Shown here: piece after piece, positions 49,266 to 57,051 of the stretch | Layout of the letters: each line of letters begins with the position of its first letter | How positions within the stretch are numbered: position 1 is the stretch's first letter | Position numbers and translations under genes: made by a program | Source of the DNA: Planococcus citreus | Lineage (GTDB): Bacteria; Bacillota; Bacilli; Bacillales_A; Planococcaceae | Direction: 5' to 3' | DNA: 64,000 bases | NCBI RefSeq assembly: GCF_003664125.1 | Contig: NZ_RCCP01000001.1 | Location: 1,364,001 to 1,428,000, forward strand | The notes under the pieces: generated by a model | What the model saw: the letters and a program-made list of their open reading frames with translations, nothing else | The model's database searches: none | What the model was told of the DNA's origin: nothing

Positions 49266-49562
49266 TTAGCTGCATGTTCTTTCGTTATGCAACTGGCATT
49301 GTACTTTTCTTTGCATACTCGCTATTGTGCTGTTTGTACATTCAATTAAATAAAATATTAATCTTTTATTCCCACTAAACTGCTGCGGACATTTCCACAA
49401 CTGATGAAAAACTTCTGTTAGGACGCGCTCGCATTCCGCTTGGTCGTTAAATTTCCTGTAACAGACTTTCCAAAGCAATAAATAGTATTCATCGTATATC
49501 AATTCCAAGGCGGCTTTGTCTCTAAACTTCAGTCTTTCCAACAATTGTCCATCCGTAGTCAT
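49266..49562 (-). CDS. Sigma-70 region 2-like protein lacking region 4
   Basis: A 98-residue protein. LLERLKFRDKAALELIYDEYYLLLWKVCYRKFNDQAECERVLTEVFHQLW reads like region 2 of an ECF sigma factor (the RDxxAfexLYdrY core-binding helix and the DaEdvvqevF -10-recognition helix). Region 4 and its HTH are missing, and the protein ends with a short Cys-containing tail. GAGAGGTG precedes the ATG. It may be a truncated ECF sigma, a region-2-only sigma-like protein, or part of a two-gene sigma whose partner is elsewhere. Confidence 0.65.
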   Translation of the reverse strand: MTTDGQLLERLKFRDKAALELIYDEYYLLLWKVCYRKFNDQAECERVLTEVFHQLWKCPQQFSGNKRLIFYLIECTNSTIASMQRKVQCQLHNERTCS

Positions 49563-49657
49563 TTAGCACCTCTCTCTTCTTATTCAAAATACCCATTAAA
49601 AGAGAAGTAAAACCCTATATTCATTATAATATTAGGATAATAAATTAGGCGTTCATA

Positions 49658-49696
49658 ATAAAAAGGATCGGCACTGATTAGACAATGCCGATCCTT
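49658..49696 (-). terminator. Rho-independent terminator of the MscS gene
   Basis: AAGGATCGGCA / TGCCGATCCTT stem with TTTTTATT on the minus strand. Confidence 0.88.
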
Positions 49697-49713
49697 CACT
49701 TCCTATTGTTCGC

Positions 49714-50565
49714 TTATGACTGGACAGGATTCCCCAAACCTTTGTGAATCGTGACCTGATGTGGGAAAGGGATTTCGATATCATGGGCATCGAGTGCTTC
49801 CTTAATGGACTTGCGCAACTCGCGCTCGACTCCCCATTGCTCTCCACTTTTCGCTTTAGCGATGATGCGCAGCGTTACATCAGATGCACCGAACGCCTGG
49901 ACGCCGATGACATCCGGCCCTTCGACGATGGCAGAATTGTCTTTCCCAACTTTTTCACATACCGTTTTTAGCACGGCCATTGCTTCGTCGATATTTTCGT
50001 CGTAAGATACGCCAATATCCACGAGTGCACGCATATTCCCGCGCGAGTGATTGCTGACGGTTGTAATATCGCGGTTCGGGATGAAATTCAAGGTACCGTC
50101 AAAGCTGCGGATTTGGGTCGTCCGCAACCCGACTGATTCGACCACGCCGTCAATGGCACCGACCGTTACATAATCGTTGACGTCAATCTGCTTCTCCAGC
50201 AATAGGAAGAAGCCGGTGACCACATCGCTGACGAGGCCCTGTGCCCCGAAACCAATTGCCAGGCCGACAATCCCTGCGCCGGCAATGAGGCTGGCGACGG
50301 ACAATCCGAATATGTTGAACAAAGTCGCGACCAAAATAAAGATCAAAGCATACGAGAAGACGTTTTCCGACAACGCGCGCAGCGTCAAAGCGCGGCCATT
50401 GGTCACGTCGCCTTTTTTCGTCAAGCGGTCAAACGAGCGGTTGATCAGCTTTTTCCCGATTGCCCGCACAATCACGAATGCGATTAAAATCCCGATGACT
50501 TGAGCGGCAATGATTCCCGCCTCAACTAATAAATTTCCCCAGTCAATATCAATAAAATCAAACAA
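49714..50565 (-). CDS. MscS-family small-conductance mechanosensitive channel
   Basis: A 283-residue channel. Three membrane helices lie in residues about 15-145; the pore-lining TM3 is AGAGIVGLAIGFGAQGLVSDVVTGFFLLLEKQ, followed by the beta domain (DVNDYVTVGAIDGVVESVGLRTTQIRSFDG) and the alpha/beta C-domain. It opens under membrane tension to release solutes on hypo-osmotic shock, like Bacillus YkuT/YfkC. The start is a TTG with AAAGGA 11 bases upstream. Monocistronic. Confidence 0.92.
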   Translation of the reverse strand: MFDFIDIDWGNLLVEAGIIAAQVIGILIAFVIVRAIGKKLINRSFDRLTKKGDVTNGRALTLRALSENVFSYALIFILVATLFNIFGLSVASLIAGAGIVGLAIGFGAQGLVSDVVTGFFLLLEKQIDVNDYVTVGAIDGVVESVGLRTTQIRSFDGTLNFIPNRDITTVSNHSRGNMRALVDIGVSYDENIDEAMAVLKTVCEKVGKDNSAIVEGPDVIGVQAFGASDVTLRIIAKAKSGEQWGVERELRKSIKEALDAHDIEIPFPHQVTIHKGLGNPVQS

Positions 50566-50819
50566 ACAATCATTCCTTTCATTTTCTTGCGCTGCATTGA
50601 ATAAACTCTAAGCGGCGCCGCTTCTATGTATTTACCTGTTTCTTTATAACATATATGAGAGCATCATTTCATTCCTGCACCTTGAATTTGAACCGTTTAT
50701 AGAGCCCTTTCACTTTTTTGCCAATTGGAACGCTTACATTTCCACTAAAGGTTTCACTCTTGTTTCAAGTGGTAGATAAAGGTAGAAACCAACTATTACC
50801 AACCTGAGGAGAGATTGAA

Positions 50820-51713
50820 ATGGCGAATATCCAAAACCCTAGAACGCAATATACAACGGAAGATTTTCCGAAACAATACCAGGAAGCCCCTGGCGTGCAA
50901 AACCAAATGACTCCTGTGCCGGACTGCGGCGAGAAGACGTATAAAGGTTCAGGCAAGCTTGAAGGACGCAAAGCGCTAGTAACCGGTGGTGATTCCGGAA
51001 TCGGCCGTGCTGCAGCCATTGCATACGCTAGAGAAGGGGCAGACGTGGCAATTAATTATTTGCCAGCAGAGCAATCCGATGCCGATGAAGTGAAACAATT
51101 AATCGAAGCAGAAGGCCGCAAAGCCGTCTTGATTCCCGGCGACTTGAGCAACGAAGCGTTCAACAAGGAAATGGTTGAAAAAGCGAACACCGAACTTGGC
51201 GGATTGGACATTTTGGCACTCGTTGCCGGCAAGCAGCAAGCCGTCAAAGACATTGCTGACCTTCCGACAGAACAGCTCGAAAAAACATTCCAAGTCAATG
51301 TCTACTCCATGTACTGGACAGTGAAAGCGGCGCTTCCATACCTTCCAGAAGGCGCGTCGATCATCACGACGAGCTCGGTTGAAGGCTTTGACCCAAGCCC
51401 GATGCTGCTCGACTATTCAGCAACGAAATTCGCGATCATCGGCTTCACGAAATCCTTGTCCAAACAATTGGCGGACAAAGGCATCCGTGTCAACTCGGTC
51501 GCGCCAGGCCCAATCTGGACAGCGCTTCAAATTTCCGGCGGACAGCCGCAGGAAAACATTCCTGAATTCGGCAAAGGCACACCAGAGACGCCAATCGGCC
51601 GCGCAGGACAACCGGCAGAACTTGCTTCCGTATACGTATTCCTCGCTTCCATCGAATCGAGCTATGTTACGGGACAAATCTACAGCATCACAGGCGGCAT
51701 GACGACCGCTTAA
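50820..51713 (+). CDS. SDR oxidoreductase, general-stress-protein type (YhdF/YdaD-like)
   Basis: A 297-residue SDR with the N-terminal extension ([38 protein letters not shown]) found in Bacillus YdaD, YhdF and YhxC. It has the cofactor motif [13 protein letters not shown], the catalytic Ser in [16 protein letters not shown] (YxxxK) and [15 protein letters not shown] is altered to LVAGK. In Bacillus such genes are under the stress sigma factor; I could not find a convincing sigma-B promoter here. AGGAGAG precedes the ATG. Confidence 0.88.
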   Translation: MANIQNPRTQYTTEDFPKQYQEAPGVQNQMTPVPDCGEKTYKGSGKLEGRKALVTGGDSGIGRAAAIAYAREGADVAINYLPAEQSDADEVKQLIEAEGRKAVLIPGDLSNEAFNKEMVEKANTELGGLDILALVAGKQQAVKDIADLPTEQLEKTFQVNVYSMYWTVKAALPYLPEGASIITTSSVEGFDPSPMLLDYSATKFAIIGFTKSLSKQLADKGIRVNSVAPGPIWTALQISGGQPQENIPEFGKGTPETPIGRAGQPAELASVYVFLASIESSYVTGQIYSITGGMTTA

Positions 51714-51726
51714 GTTTATATTCCAA

Positions 51727-51766
51727 AAACGTGGGGCATCGAATCAATCGGTGCCCCACGTTTTTT
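51727..51766 (+). terminator. Bidirectional Rho-independent terminator
   Basis: AAACGTGGGGCA / TGCCCCACGTTTTTT stem between convergent genes. Confidence 0.9.
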
Positions 51767-51768
51767 CA

Positions 51769-52041
51769 TTAAATATTTTTCAGCCACGTCATCAGGCGCA
51801 AAATCTCGAAGGGTTCTGCCCATGTGATGACAAAAAGAATGACGAAAAAAACTGAGAGCGACCAAACCTTCAATTGCCCCGGCTCTCTTTTCAATACAGC
51901 AATGAACACGGCGCCTGCCGCTGCAAACAGCAATAGAAAACCGATAAGTGCAAGCGGCTCAGAATACCCAGACATCAGCCGGTTGAACATGAGCAATAGA
52001 CTCCCTAAAACGATGAGTCCCATTGAATATTTACCGAACAT
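51769..52041 (-). CDS. Three-helix membrane protein, 90 aa
   Basis: Membrane helices at residues about 5-22, 30-50 and 58-76. AAGGAGG precedes the ATG. It lies in a run of three small membrane-protein genes on this strand (51769, 52081, 52525) that probably form one transcript ending at 51727. Family not recognised. Confidence 0.65.
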   Translation of the reverse strand: MFGKYSMGLIVLGSLLLMFNRLMSGYSEPLALIGFLLLFAAAGAVFIAVLKREPGQLKVWSLSVFFVILFVITWAEPFEILRLMTWLKNI

Positions 52042-52080
52042 CTTGTCTCCTCCTTTTTCAAGAAAGCCCGCGGCCTGCCA

Positions 52081-52437
52081 TCACGGTGCAAAGCCGTAGT
52101 AGAACAGGATATGTGCATAAAAACCGAAGAATGCGACTACCAAAGTCACCAACACAAATAACACCACCATGATGATTTTGGAAATTTTACCGATATCAAG
52201 CCGCCATACGCCTTTATAGACCTGCACCCATAGCGCAACGACGAATGGGACGACCATCAATAGATAGAAGATCGCGAGGCCGTTCCCAAAGACATCGAAA
52301 TAATCCCGGTTCACACTGTCGCTGGTCCTGAAATAACGGCTCATCCCAAAAAAGAACGCGAGAAACGACAACTGAACCACCACACCATAGATGAATAGCG
52401 GAACCCTGAATTTCCCCAGGTTTCGCAGCATCCACAA
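52081..52437 (-). CDS. Four-helix membrane protein, start uncertain
   Basis: At least 118 residues with helices at about 15-35, 48-70 and 85-112. The TTG at 52437 has no ribosome binding site. The same frame stays open to 52524 and upstream encodes another hydrophobic helix (FYIAILIAILYCIVLW). A GTG at 52505 after GGGAAGAAGGAC reads MFISFIHSVF in the neighbouring frame. The two would join if the run of five A (52476-52480, plus strand) had one more base. The gene is therefore probably about 140 residues and either frameshifted or miscalled at the homopolymer. Confidence 0.55.
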   Translation of the reverse strand: MWMLRNLGKFRVPLFIYGVVVQLSFLAFFFGMSRYFRTSDSVNRDYFDVFGNGLAIFYLLMVVPFVVALWVQVYKGVWRLDIGKISKIIMVVLFVLVTLVVAFFGFYAHILFYYGFAP

Positions 52438-52524
52438 AACTATGCAGTACAGGATGGCTATTAGAATGGCTATGTAAAAACTGAATGGATAAAAGATATG
52501 AACACGTCCTTCTTCCCGCTTACT

Positions 52525-52824
52525 TTACCAAAGCGGTTCGTCTTCCTCTGTCAATTCGACTAAAAATGGGTAGGCAGCTATAACGATGACCCCACTGGCG
52601 ATGATCAGTATGAATATCGTAATGACCGAAAGATTAAATAAAACCCCGAAAAGCATAGCCAATGGCGTTAGGAAGTTTAAAAGGCCGGCTCTTTTTTTCG
52701 ATTGGGTAGTAAGCAATTGCTTTTTCCCGCAATTCGGGCAAATCATTCCTGTATCCAATGTGAACATCTTTTTGACCGTCTGTTTCCAACTCCATTGCTT
52801 ATGGCAATTTTGACAAATCGGCAT
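52525..52824 (-). CDS. CXXC-20-CXXC zinc-ribbon membrane protein
   Basis: A 99-residue protein starting PICQNCHKQW with a second pair CPNCGKKQ 21 residues on (Cys4, Cys7, Cys29, Cys32), matching the cxxc_20_cxxc small-protein family, followed by two membrane helices (residues about 48-70 and 72-90) and an acidic tail. Function of the family unknown; the zinc ribbon faces the cytoplasm. GGGGGGAG precedes the ATG. First gene of the small-membrane-protein run. Confidence 0.8.
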   Translation of the reverse strand: MPICQNCHKQWSWKQTVKKMFTLDTGMICPNCGKKQLLTTQSKKRAGLLNFLTPLAMLFGVLFNLSVITIFILIIASGVIVIAAYPFLVELTEEDEPLW

Positions 52825-52976
52825 GGACTCCCCCCATTCAGTTTTTTATTTTATTCACGCTCTTTAAGACCTTGTCCTTATTAGACTAACAGAGATAACC
52901 AAAAATTCCCACAACACAAATTCCAATTAACTGGGTTTCACTGTTTCAGTTAAGAGCTCTCCCGAATCTATCCTCA

Positions 52977-53016
52977 CTAAAAAAAGAGCAAGAACTGGAT
53001 GCCAGTTCTTGCTCTT
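52977..53016 (-). terminator. Rho-independent terminator of fbp
   Basis: AAGAGCAAGAACTGG / CCAGTTCTTGCTCTT, perfect 15-bp stem with a 3-base loop and seven T residues on the minus strand. Confidence 0.95.
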
Positions 53017-53023
53017 GATGAGG

Positions 53024-54958
53024 TTAATTCATATAGCGATGCTTTCTTAAGCTGTTCAAATTGGCGATTTCCTGCAGGAGCTCTTCCCCGATATTCGTCT
53101 CCCGCACCTTTTTGCGCTCGAGTTCTTCGTCGACCAATCGTTTGATCGACAAGACATCGGTCCCGTTTTGCAGTACCTCTTCTTTGGAATTAAAGCGCTG
53201 GTGGGCGACGAGCTGCATGCCGTAAGAATTATATAGAAGCGTATAGCCGGCGATTCCGGTTGTCGATTGATAGGCTTTCGAAAACCCGCCATCGATGACG
53301 ATCATTTTGCCGTTCGCTTTGATCGGGTCTTCGCCGTCCCGTTCCTTGACCGGCGTATGTCCGTTGATGATGCGGCCATGATCGGGGTTCAAATCGAATT
53401 CCGTAAGCATTTTGCGGCACATGTCTTCGTCTTCACGCAAATGGTAATACGGGTTTTTCCGTTCTTTATGCGTTTCTTTGTCTTTGATGAAATAACGTTC
53501 GAACGTCGTCATTTCGCGTTTGCCGAACAGCGAGGAATTTTCGCCTGTCCATTGGTACCACACCATATCGGTCGCGAAATCATCGGTCTCTTCCGGATGC
53601 GCAAATGCGTAGCGGGTGTATTCTTCGAAAACATCGAGCAGTTCCCGTCCCGCATAGCTTTCGCCTTCAATTTTCATTTGCTTCATATCGCCGTTCTCTT
53701 CGAGCGGGATGCAGCCATGAATCAGCAAATTGCCGTTGTATTGAAGATATAGCTTGCCTTTTTTCATAAGGAAGTTCATATGCCGCGACAGTTTTTCGGA
53801 ATGCTGGATGGAGAACAGCAATTTATCGATGACTTGCTGCTCTTCATCGAGCAAACGGTCAGGATGTTCCGGGTCGATTGTGGCAAAGCACGTGTTCTCC
53901 AGTGGATAGGTTTTGCCGTGGATCGTCGCTTCGTTCTTGTCATAATCGACTTTCTCCAAGAGCAAGCGGTCTTCCATGGCGAAGCAGGTGCGCCGTTTGA
54001 TGATCGGGCTTTCGAGCTTGAACTGAATGATCGAAATCGCCTGGTGGATCTTCGTGATCTGCAGTTGTTCCTGATCCGTCAATTGTTCATCTGAAATGCG
54101 CTTCGGATGGAATGCCGGATTGTCTTCGTAATATTTCTCCGCCAAATTCAACAGCGGGCGCAAATTAATGCCATAGACATCCTCGATGATGTCCAGGTTG
54201 TTATAGCGTGCACAGATGCGGATAATATTCGCGAGGCAGACTTTGGAGCCGGAATAGGCACCAATCCACAGGACATCGTGGTTGCCCCATTGAATGTCGA
54301 CGGAATGGTAATCAATAAGCGTGTCCATAATCTTATGCGGATCCGGGCCCCGGTCGTAAATATCGCCGACGACGTGCAGATGGTCGACGGTCAGCCGCTG
54401 CATCGTATAAGCAAGTCCGACGATCAGCTTGTCTACTTGCCCCAAGGAAATGATTTGTTCGAGCATCTTTGCGTAATAATCTTTTTTGTTGGTGAATTCA
54501 TCCGTCTTGTACAGAAGTTCTTCAATAATATAGACGAATTGCTTTGGCAATGCTTTACGCAATTTGGAGCGCGTGTATTTAGACGATGCGTAAGACACCA
54601 GCTTGAGCAGCCGCTCGATCGTTTCGATATACCATTCCTTCAGCTCTTTCTTGCTGCTGAAGTGGCTCTTGATCAAGCTCAATTTCTCTTCTGGGTAGTA
54701 GACAAGCGTCGCGAATTCGTTAAGCTCTTCTTCTCCCATCTCGTTCTTGAAAAGATCCCTAATTTTCACTTTGACATTTCCGGAGCCGTTGCGCAACACA
54801 TGCTGAAACGCCTGGTATTCGCCGTGAAGGTCGCTGACGAAATGCTCCGTCCCTTTCGGCAAATTCAAGATGGCTTCCAGGTTGATGATCTCCGTCGCCA
54901 CTTTTTCTTCGCTATCGTATTTTTCTGCCAGTAGATCCAAGTATTTTGAACTGATCAT
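53024..54958 (-). CDS. fbp: Fructose-1,6-bisphosphatase, class III
   Basis: A 644-residue gluconeogenic phosphatase of the Bacillus class III type, which belongs to the metallophosphoesterase superfamily. Metal-site motifs are SDLHGEY near residue 44, [13 protein letters not shown] and [11 protein letters not shown], with [16 protein letters not shown] and [11 protein letters not shown] in the C-terminal half. It converts fructose-1,6-bisphosphate to fructose-6-phosphate. The ATG at 54958 has AAGGAGGGTT upstream; the frame extends 25 codons further without a site. Confidence 0.95.
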   Translation of the reverse strand: MISSKYLDLLAEKYDSEEKVATEIINLEAILNLPKGTEHFVSDLHGEYQAFQHVLRNGSGNVKVKIRDLFKNEMGEEELNEFATLVYYPEEKLSLIKSHFSSKKELKEWYIETIERLLKLVSYASSKYTRSKLRKALPKQFVYIIEELLYKTDEFTNKKDYYAKMLEQIISLGQVDKLIVGLAYTMQRLTVDHLHVVGDIYDRGPDPHKIMDTLIDYHSVDIQWGNHDVLWIGAYSGSKVCLANIIRICARYNNLDIIEDVYGINLRPLLNLAEKYYEDNPAFHPKRISDEQLTDQEQLQITKIHQAISIIQFKLESPIIKRRTCFAMEDRLLLEKVDYDKNEATIHGKTYPLENTCFATIDPEHPDRLLDEEQQVIDKLLFSIQHSEKLSRHMNFLMKKGKLYLQYNGNLLIHGCIPLEENGDMKQMKIEGESYAGRELLDVFEEYTRYAFAHPEETDDFATDMVWYQWTGENSSLFGKREMTTFERYFIKDKETHKERKNPYYHLREDEDMCRKMLTEFDLNPDHGRIINGHTPVKERDGEDPIKANGKMIVIDGGFSKAYQSTTGIAGYTLLYNSYGMQLVAHQRFNSKEEVLQNGTDVLSIKRLVDEELERKKVRETNIGEELLQEIANLNSLRKHRYMN

Positions 54959-55119
54959 ACGGAACCCTCCTTCAAGTAATATGTCTGAATCGAATTCATT
55001 TGAAAGTAAATTCCTGAAAAGCGTATTCACCAAACAGATATGTGGAAGGAATTTCTCTATATTCCCAGTCTATAGCAGTTTCCGTGAAGGCTCTAGTATT
55101 AATTGAAGGACGGGAGAAA

Positions 55120-55189
55120 ATGGAAAGGCTGTGGATGCTGGATCACCGACTTTGTGAACGCTGAACTTTTCATTCCTAAAAGTTCAGCG
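55120..55189 (+). other. Possible leader peptide and 12-bp hairpin
   Basis: A 14-codon frame MERLWMLDHRLCER (55120-55164) follows GGGAG and ends inside a perfect 12-bp inverted repeat CGCTGAACTTTT / AAAAGTTCAGCG (55159-55189). The hairpin has no T run on either side, so it is not a normal terminator. It sits 65 bp upstream of the tandem small membrane genes. Confidence 0.35.
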
Positions 55190-55253
55190 TGATTCCCCCA
55201 TTTACGGGTAAGGAAGAATAACAGGAAATAACTTTTAGTGGAAAGGACTTGTT

Positions 55254-55454
55254 ATGACACAATCTCTTATCAGCTTGCTCATTCTTGGTTTTATCGTGAT
55301 AACTCATATTCTAGTTTGGAAATGGGCCGCCTATATTCAAGAAAAATATGCCGACGATGCCAGGAAGAGGCGGATTGCTGGGGGCATCCTTTTTATGTCC
55401 CTTGCGGCATTGTTCGGTTTGTCCGCGCTCTTTCTCATGCAATCTTCTTTTTAA
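55254..55454 (+). CDS. Small two-helix membrane protein, copy 1
   Basis: 66 residues: helix 1 (LISLLILGFIVITHILVWKWA), a polar loop (YIQEKYADDARKRR) and helix 2 (GGILFMSLAALFGLSALFLM). AAAGGA precedes the ATG. It is clearly paralogous to the next gene (same length, MTQ-IS-FGFIV-TH-LV-KWA pattern). Family unknown. Confidence 0.7.
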   Translation: MTQSLISLLILGFIVITHILVWKWAAYIQEKYADDARKRRIAGGILFMSLAALFGLSALFLMQSSF

Positions 55455-55487
55455 ACATCGTGAAATCACGAAAGGATAGGATAGGAC

Positions 55488-55688
55488 GTGACACAGCTTT
55501 TTATTTCATTGGGGCTTTTTGGTTTTATTGTTATGACCCACCTTCTGGTCAGCAAATGGGCTCGACATTTTCACGAGCAACACGGAAACGACCCGCAGCA
55601 AACACGAAAAGGCATTTTGATGATTACGCTCCCCCTCATAGCCATTTTCCTGATTGCGGCTTTGTTTTTGTTTCAAACTTCTGAATAA
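55488..55688 (+). CDS. Small two-helix membrane protein, copy 2
   Basis: 66 residues with GTG start after AAAGGATAGGATAGGAC. Helix 1 FISLGLFGFIVMTHLLVSKWA and helix 2 GILMITLPLIAIFLIAALFLF match copy 1 in position, with a more divergent, His-rich loop. A tandem duplication; probably a hetero-oligomeric pair. Function unknown. Confidence 0.7.
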   Translation: MTQLFISLGLFGFIVMTHLLVSKWARHFHEQHGNDPQQTRKGILMITLPLIAIFLIAALFLFQTSE

Positions 55689-55747
55689 ACGTTACGTAGA
55701 AGCTTTAATAGGTACATAGTTACTATTTTAATGCAACATACTGGAAT

Positions 55748-55753
55748 TATAAT
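55748..55753 (+). promoter_or_regulatory. TATAAT -10 box before the c-di-GMP riboswitch
   Basis: Consensus TATAAT about 13 bases before the aptamer begins; the -35 region is weak (ATTTTA at 55725-55730). Confidence 0.5.
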
Positions 55754-55765
55754 AAGGAAAAACTG

Positions 55766-55850
55766 AAAAAGGCAAACTTACCTGAAAAGGAAGGACGCAA
55801 AGCCATGAGCCTACCCACTGCTTAAGCAGTGCACGGTCGTCAGGTTGCCA
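55766..55850 (+). ncRNA. c-di-GMP-I (GEMM) riboswitch aptamer
   Basis: Consensus blocks appear in order: AAAGGCAAAC, the GAAA-type tetraloop region, GGACGCAAAGCCA, a hairpin ACTGCTTAAGCAGT as P1b and GGTCGTCAGGTTGCC at the 3' side pairing with the GGCAAAC strand. The element binds cyclic di-GMP. It precedes a secreted glycosidase-like gene, and a diguanylate cyclase gene is 1.2 kb downstream. Confidence 0.92.
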
Positions 55851-55855
55851 GGCAT

Positions 55856-55888
55856 CCATTCTGTGGGCCTCGGCTGACAGAATGGAGG
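55856..55888 (+). promoter_or_regulatory. Expression platform hairpin masking the ribosome binding site
   Basis: CCATTCTGT (55856-55864) pairs with ACAGAATGG (55877-55885), whose last two bases are part of the GGAGG ribosome binding site (55884-55888). The aptamer ends 5 bases upstream, so ligand binding could decide whether the hairpin forms. The direction of control is not determined. Confidence 0.55.
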
Positions 55889-55896
55889 AACAGAAT

Positions 55897-56778
55897 ATGT
55901 TGAAGAAAGCGGCGATTTTGATGTTCGCAATGTCTCTTATGCTGGCGTTCAGCCATGCAGAAAACGCACAGGCAAGTGGCGATGCGCCTGCTACCCGTGC
56001 CACTTGGCTATGGAATCCATGGATGTTCGTGGAAGATGAAGCAGCAGTGCTCGCTTTTCTCGAAAATAAGAACGTCAATAAAGTCTATGTCCAAATCGAC
56101 CGCGACATTCCCAAAAATACGTACCGCAGCTTTGTCACGCAAGCGCATGCACGCGGCATAGCCGTATTTGCATTAGACGGAGCACCGGCTTGGGTTGCGC
56201 CAAAAGGCTATACGAACCAGAACATGTTGATGAACTGGCTGGGCAATTATCAAAGCGGATCGACAGAACAGGCAGTTTTTGATGGCATCCATTTGGATGT
56301 GGAGCCTTATTTATACAGCGGATGGAATTCAAACCGCGCCGCTACTGTGAAATCCTATCAATCGCTTCTGCAAAGAGCCGCAGTGAGCTCTGCACAGTTG
56401 AACTTGCCGCTCGAAGCCGACATGCCATTTTGGTTCGATGAGATCTCTTATAAAAATACGTTCGGCAGCGGGTTATTGGCCGAATGGGTGATCGCCAATA
56501 CGGACGGAGTGACATTGATGGCTTACCGGGATTCTGCACCGATGATCATCGATATCGTTAAAAATGAAATCGCCATGGCCGAAAAATACGGCAAACATGT
56601 GGTAGTGGGCGTAGAAACAGGCGTCACCGACGAAGGCAGCATCATCACTTTTGCCGAAGAAGGCGAAGCGTTCATGAATGTGCAGTTGGATGAAGTTGCC
56701 GCCCATTACTCGGGATACTCCGCCTACGAAGGAATTGCTATTCACCATGTTGGCAGCTGGATGACACTTAAACCATGA
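55897..56778 (+). CDS. Secreted TIM-barrel glycoside-hydrolase-like protein under c-di-GMP control
   Basis: About 293 residues. Residues 1-26 are a signal peptide (MLKKAAILMFAMSLMLAFSHA, cleavage near AQA). The mature part looks like a glycosidase TIM barrel: ATWLWNPWMF at strand 1, KVYVQIDRDI, IAVFALDGAPAW, the DxxDxE-like motif FDGIHLDVEPYLY (candidate acid Glu in LDVEP), LEADMPFW, GVTLMAYRD, VVVGVETG. The pattern recalls GH18-type folds but I cannot assign a family. The ATG at 55897 follows GGAGG by 8 bases. Likely to cut or remodel a surface polysaccharide made by the adjoining glycosyltransferase; this is inferred from context. Confidence 0.75.
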   Translation: MLKKAAILMFAMSLMLAFSHAENAQASGDAPATRATWLWNPWMFVEDEAAVLAFLENKNVNKVYVQIDRDIPKNTYRSFVTQAHARGIAVFALDGAPAWVAPKGYTNQNMLMNWLGNYQSGSTEQAVFDGIHLDVEPYLYSGWNSNRAATVKSYQSLLQRAAVSSAQLNLPLEADMPFWFDEISYKNTFGSGLLAEWVIANTDGVTLMAYRDSAPMIIDIVKNEIAMAEKYGKHVVVGVETGVTDEGSIITFAEEGEAFMNVQLDEVAAHYSGYSAYEGIAIHHVGSWMTLKP

Positions 56779-56786
56779 CAAGACCG

Positions 56787-56820
56787 GACACTTCTCCTGA
56801 TCTTTGGAAGTGTCTTTTTA
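56787..56820 (+). terminator. Rho-independent terminator
   Basis: GACACTTC / GAAGTGTC stem followed by TTTTTATTTTT, after the glycosidase-like gene. Confidence 0.88.
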
Positions 56821-57051
56821 TTTTTCTTTGCTTTGCTGCAGGAATCAGGTAAGTGGGCAATGTCATTGGATAGCCATGTTTCAAGGAGTAAATCGCTTAC
56901 GCGGAAGCTAATTGATGTTATTCTATAAGTGGAAAATATTATCTATTTAACTATTCAAATGACATATTAATGAACATCATTTTCAAACCCAATACTCCGC
57001 ATATCGTCCCACATCAAGTTCGGGACATTCTTTGAAGGACGGTGAAAGAAA

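Noticed and set aside
50566-50819. Sigma-B promoter before the stress-type SDR gene
   Set aside because: GTTTCA is present but no GGGTAT-like -10 box follows at a suitable distance.
54959-55033. 25-codon N-terminal extension of fructose-bisphosphatase
   Set aside because: The perfect AAGGAGG site precedes the ATG at 54958.
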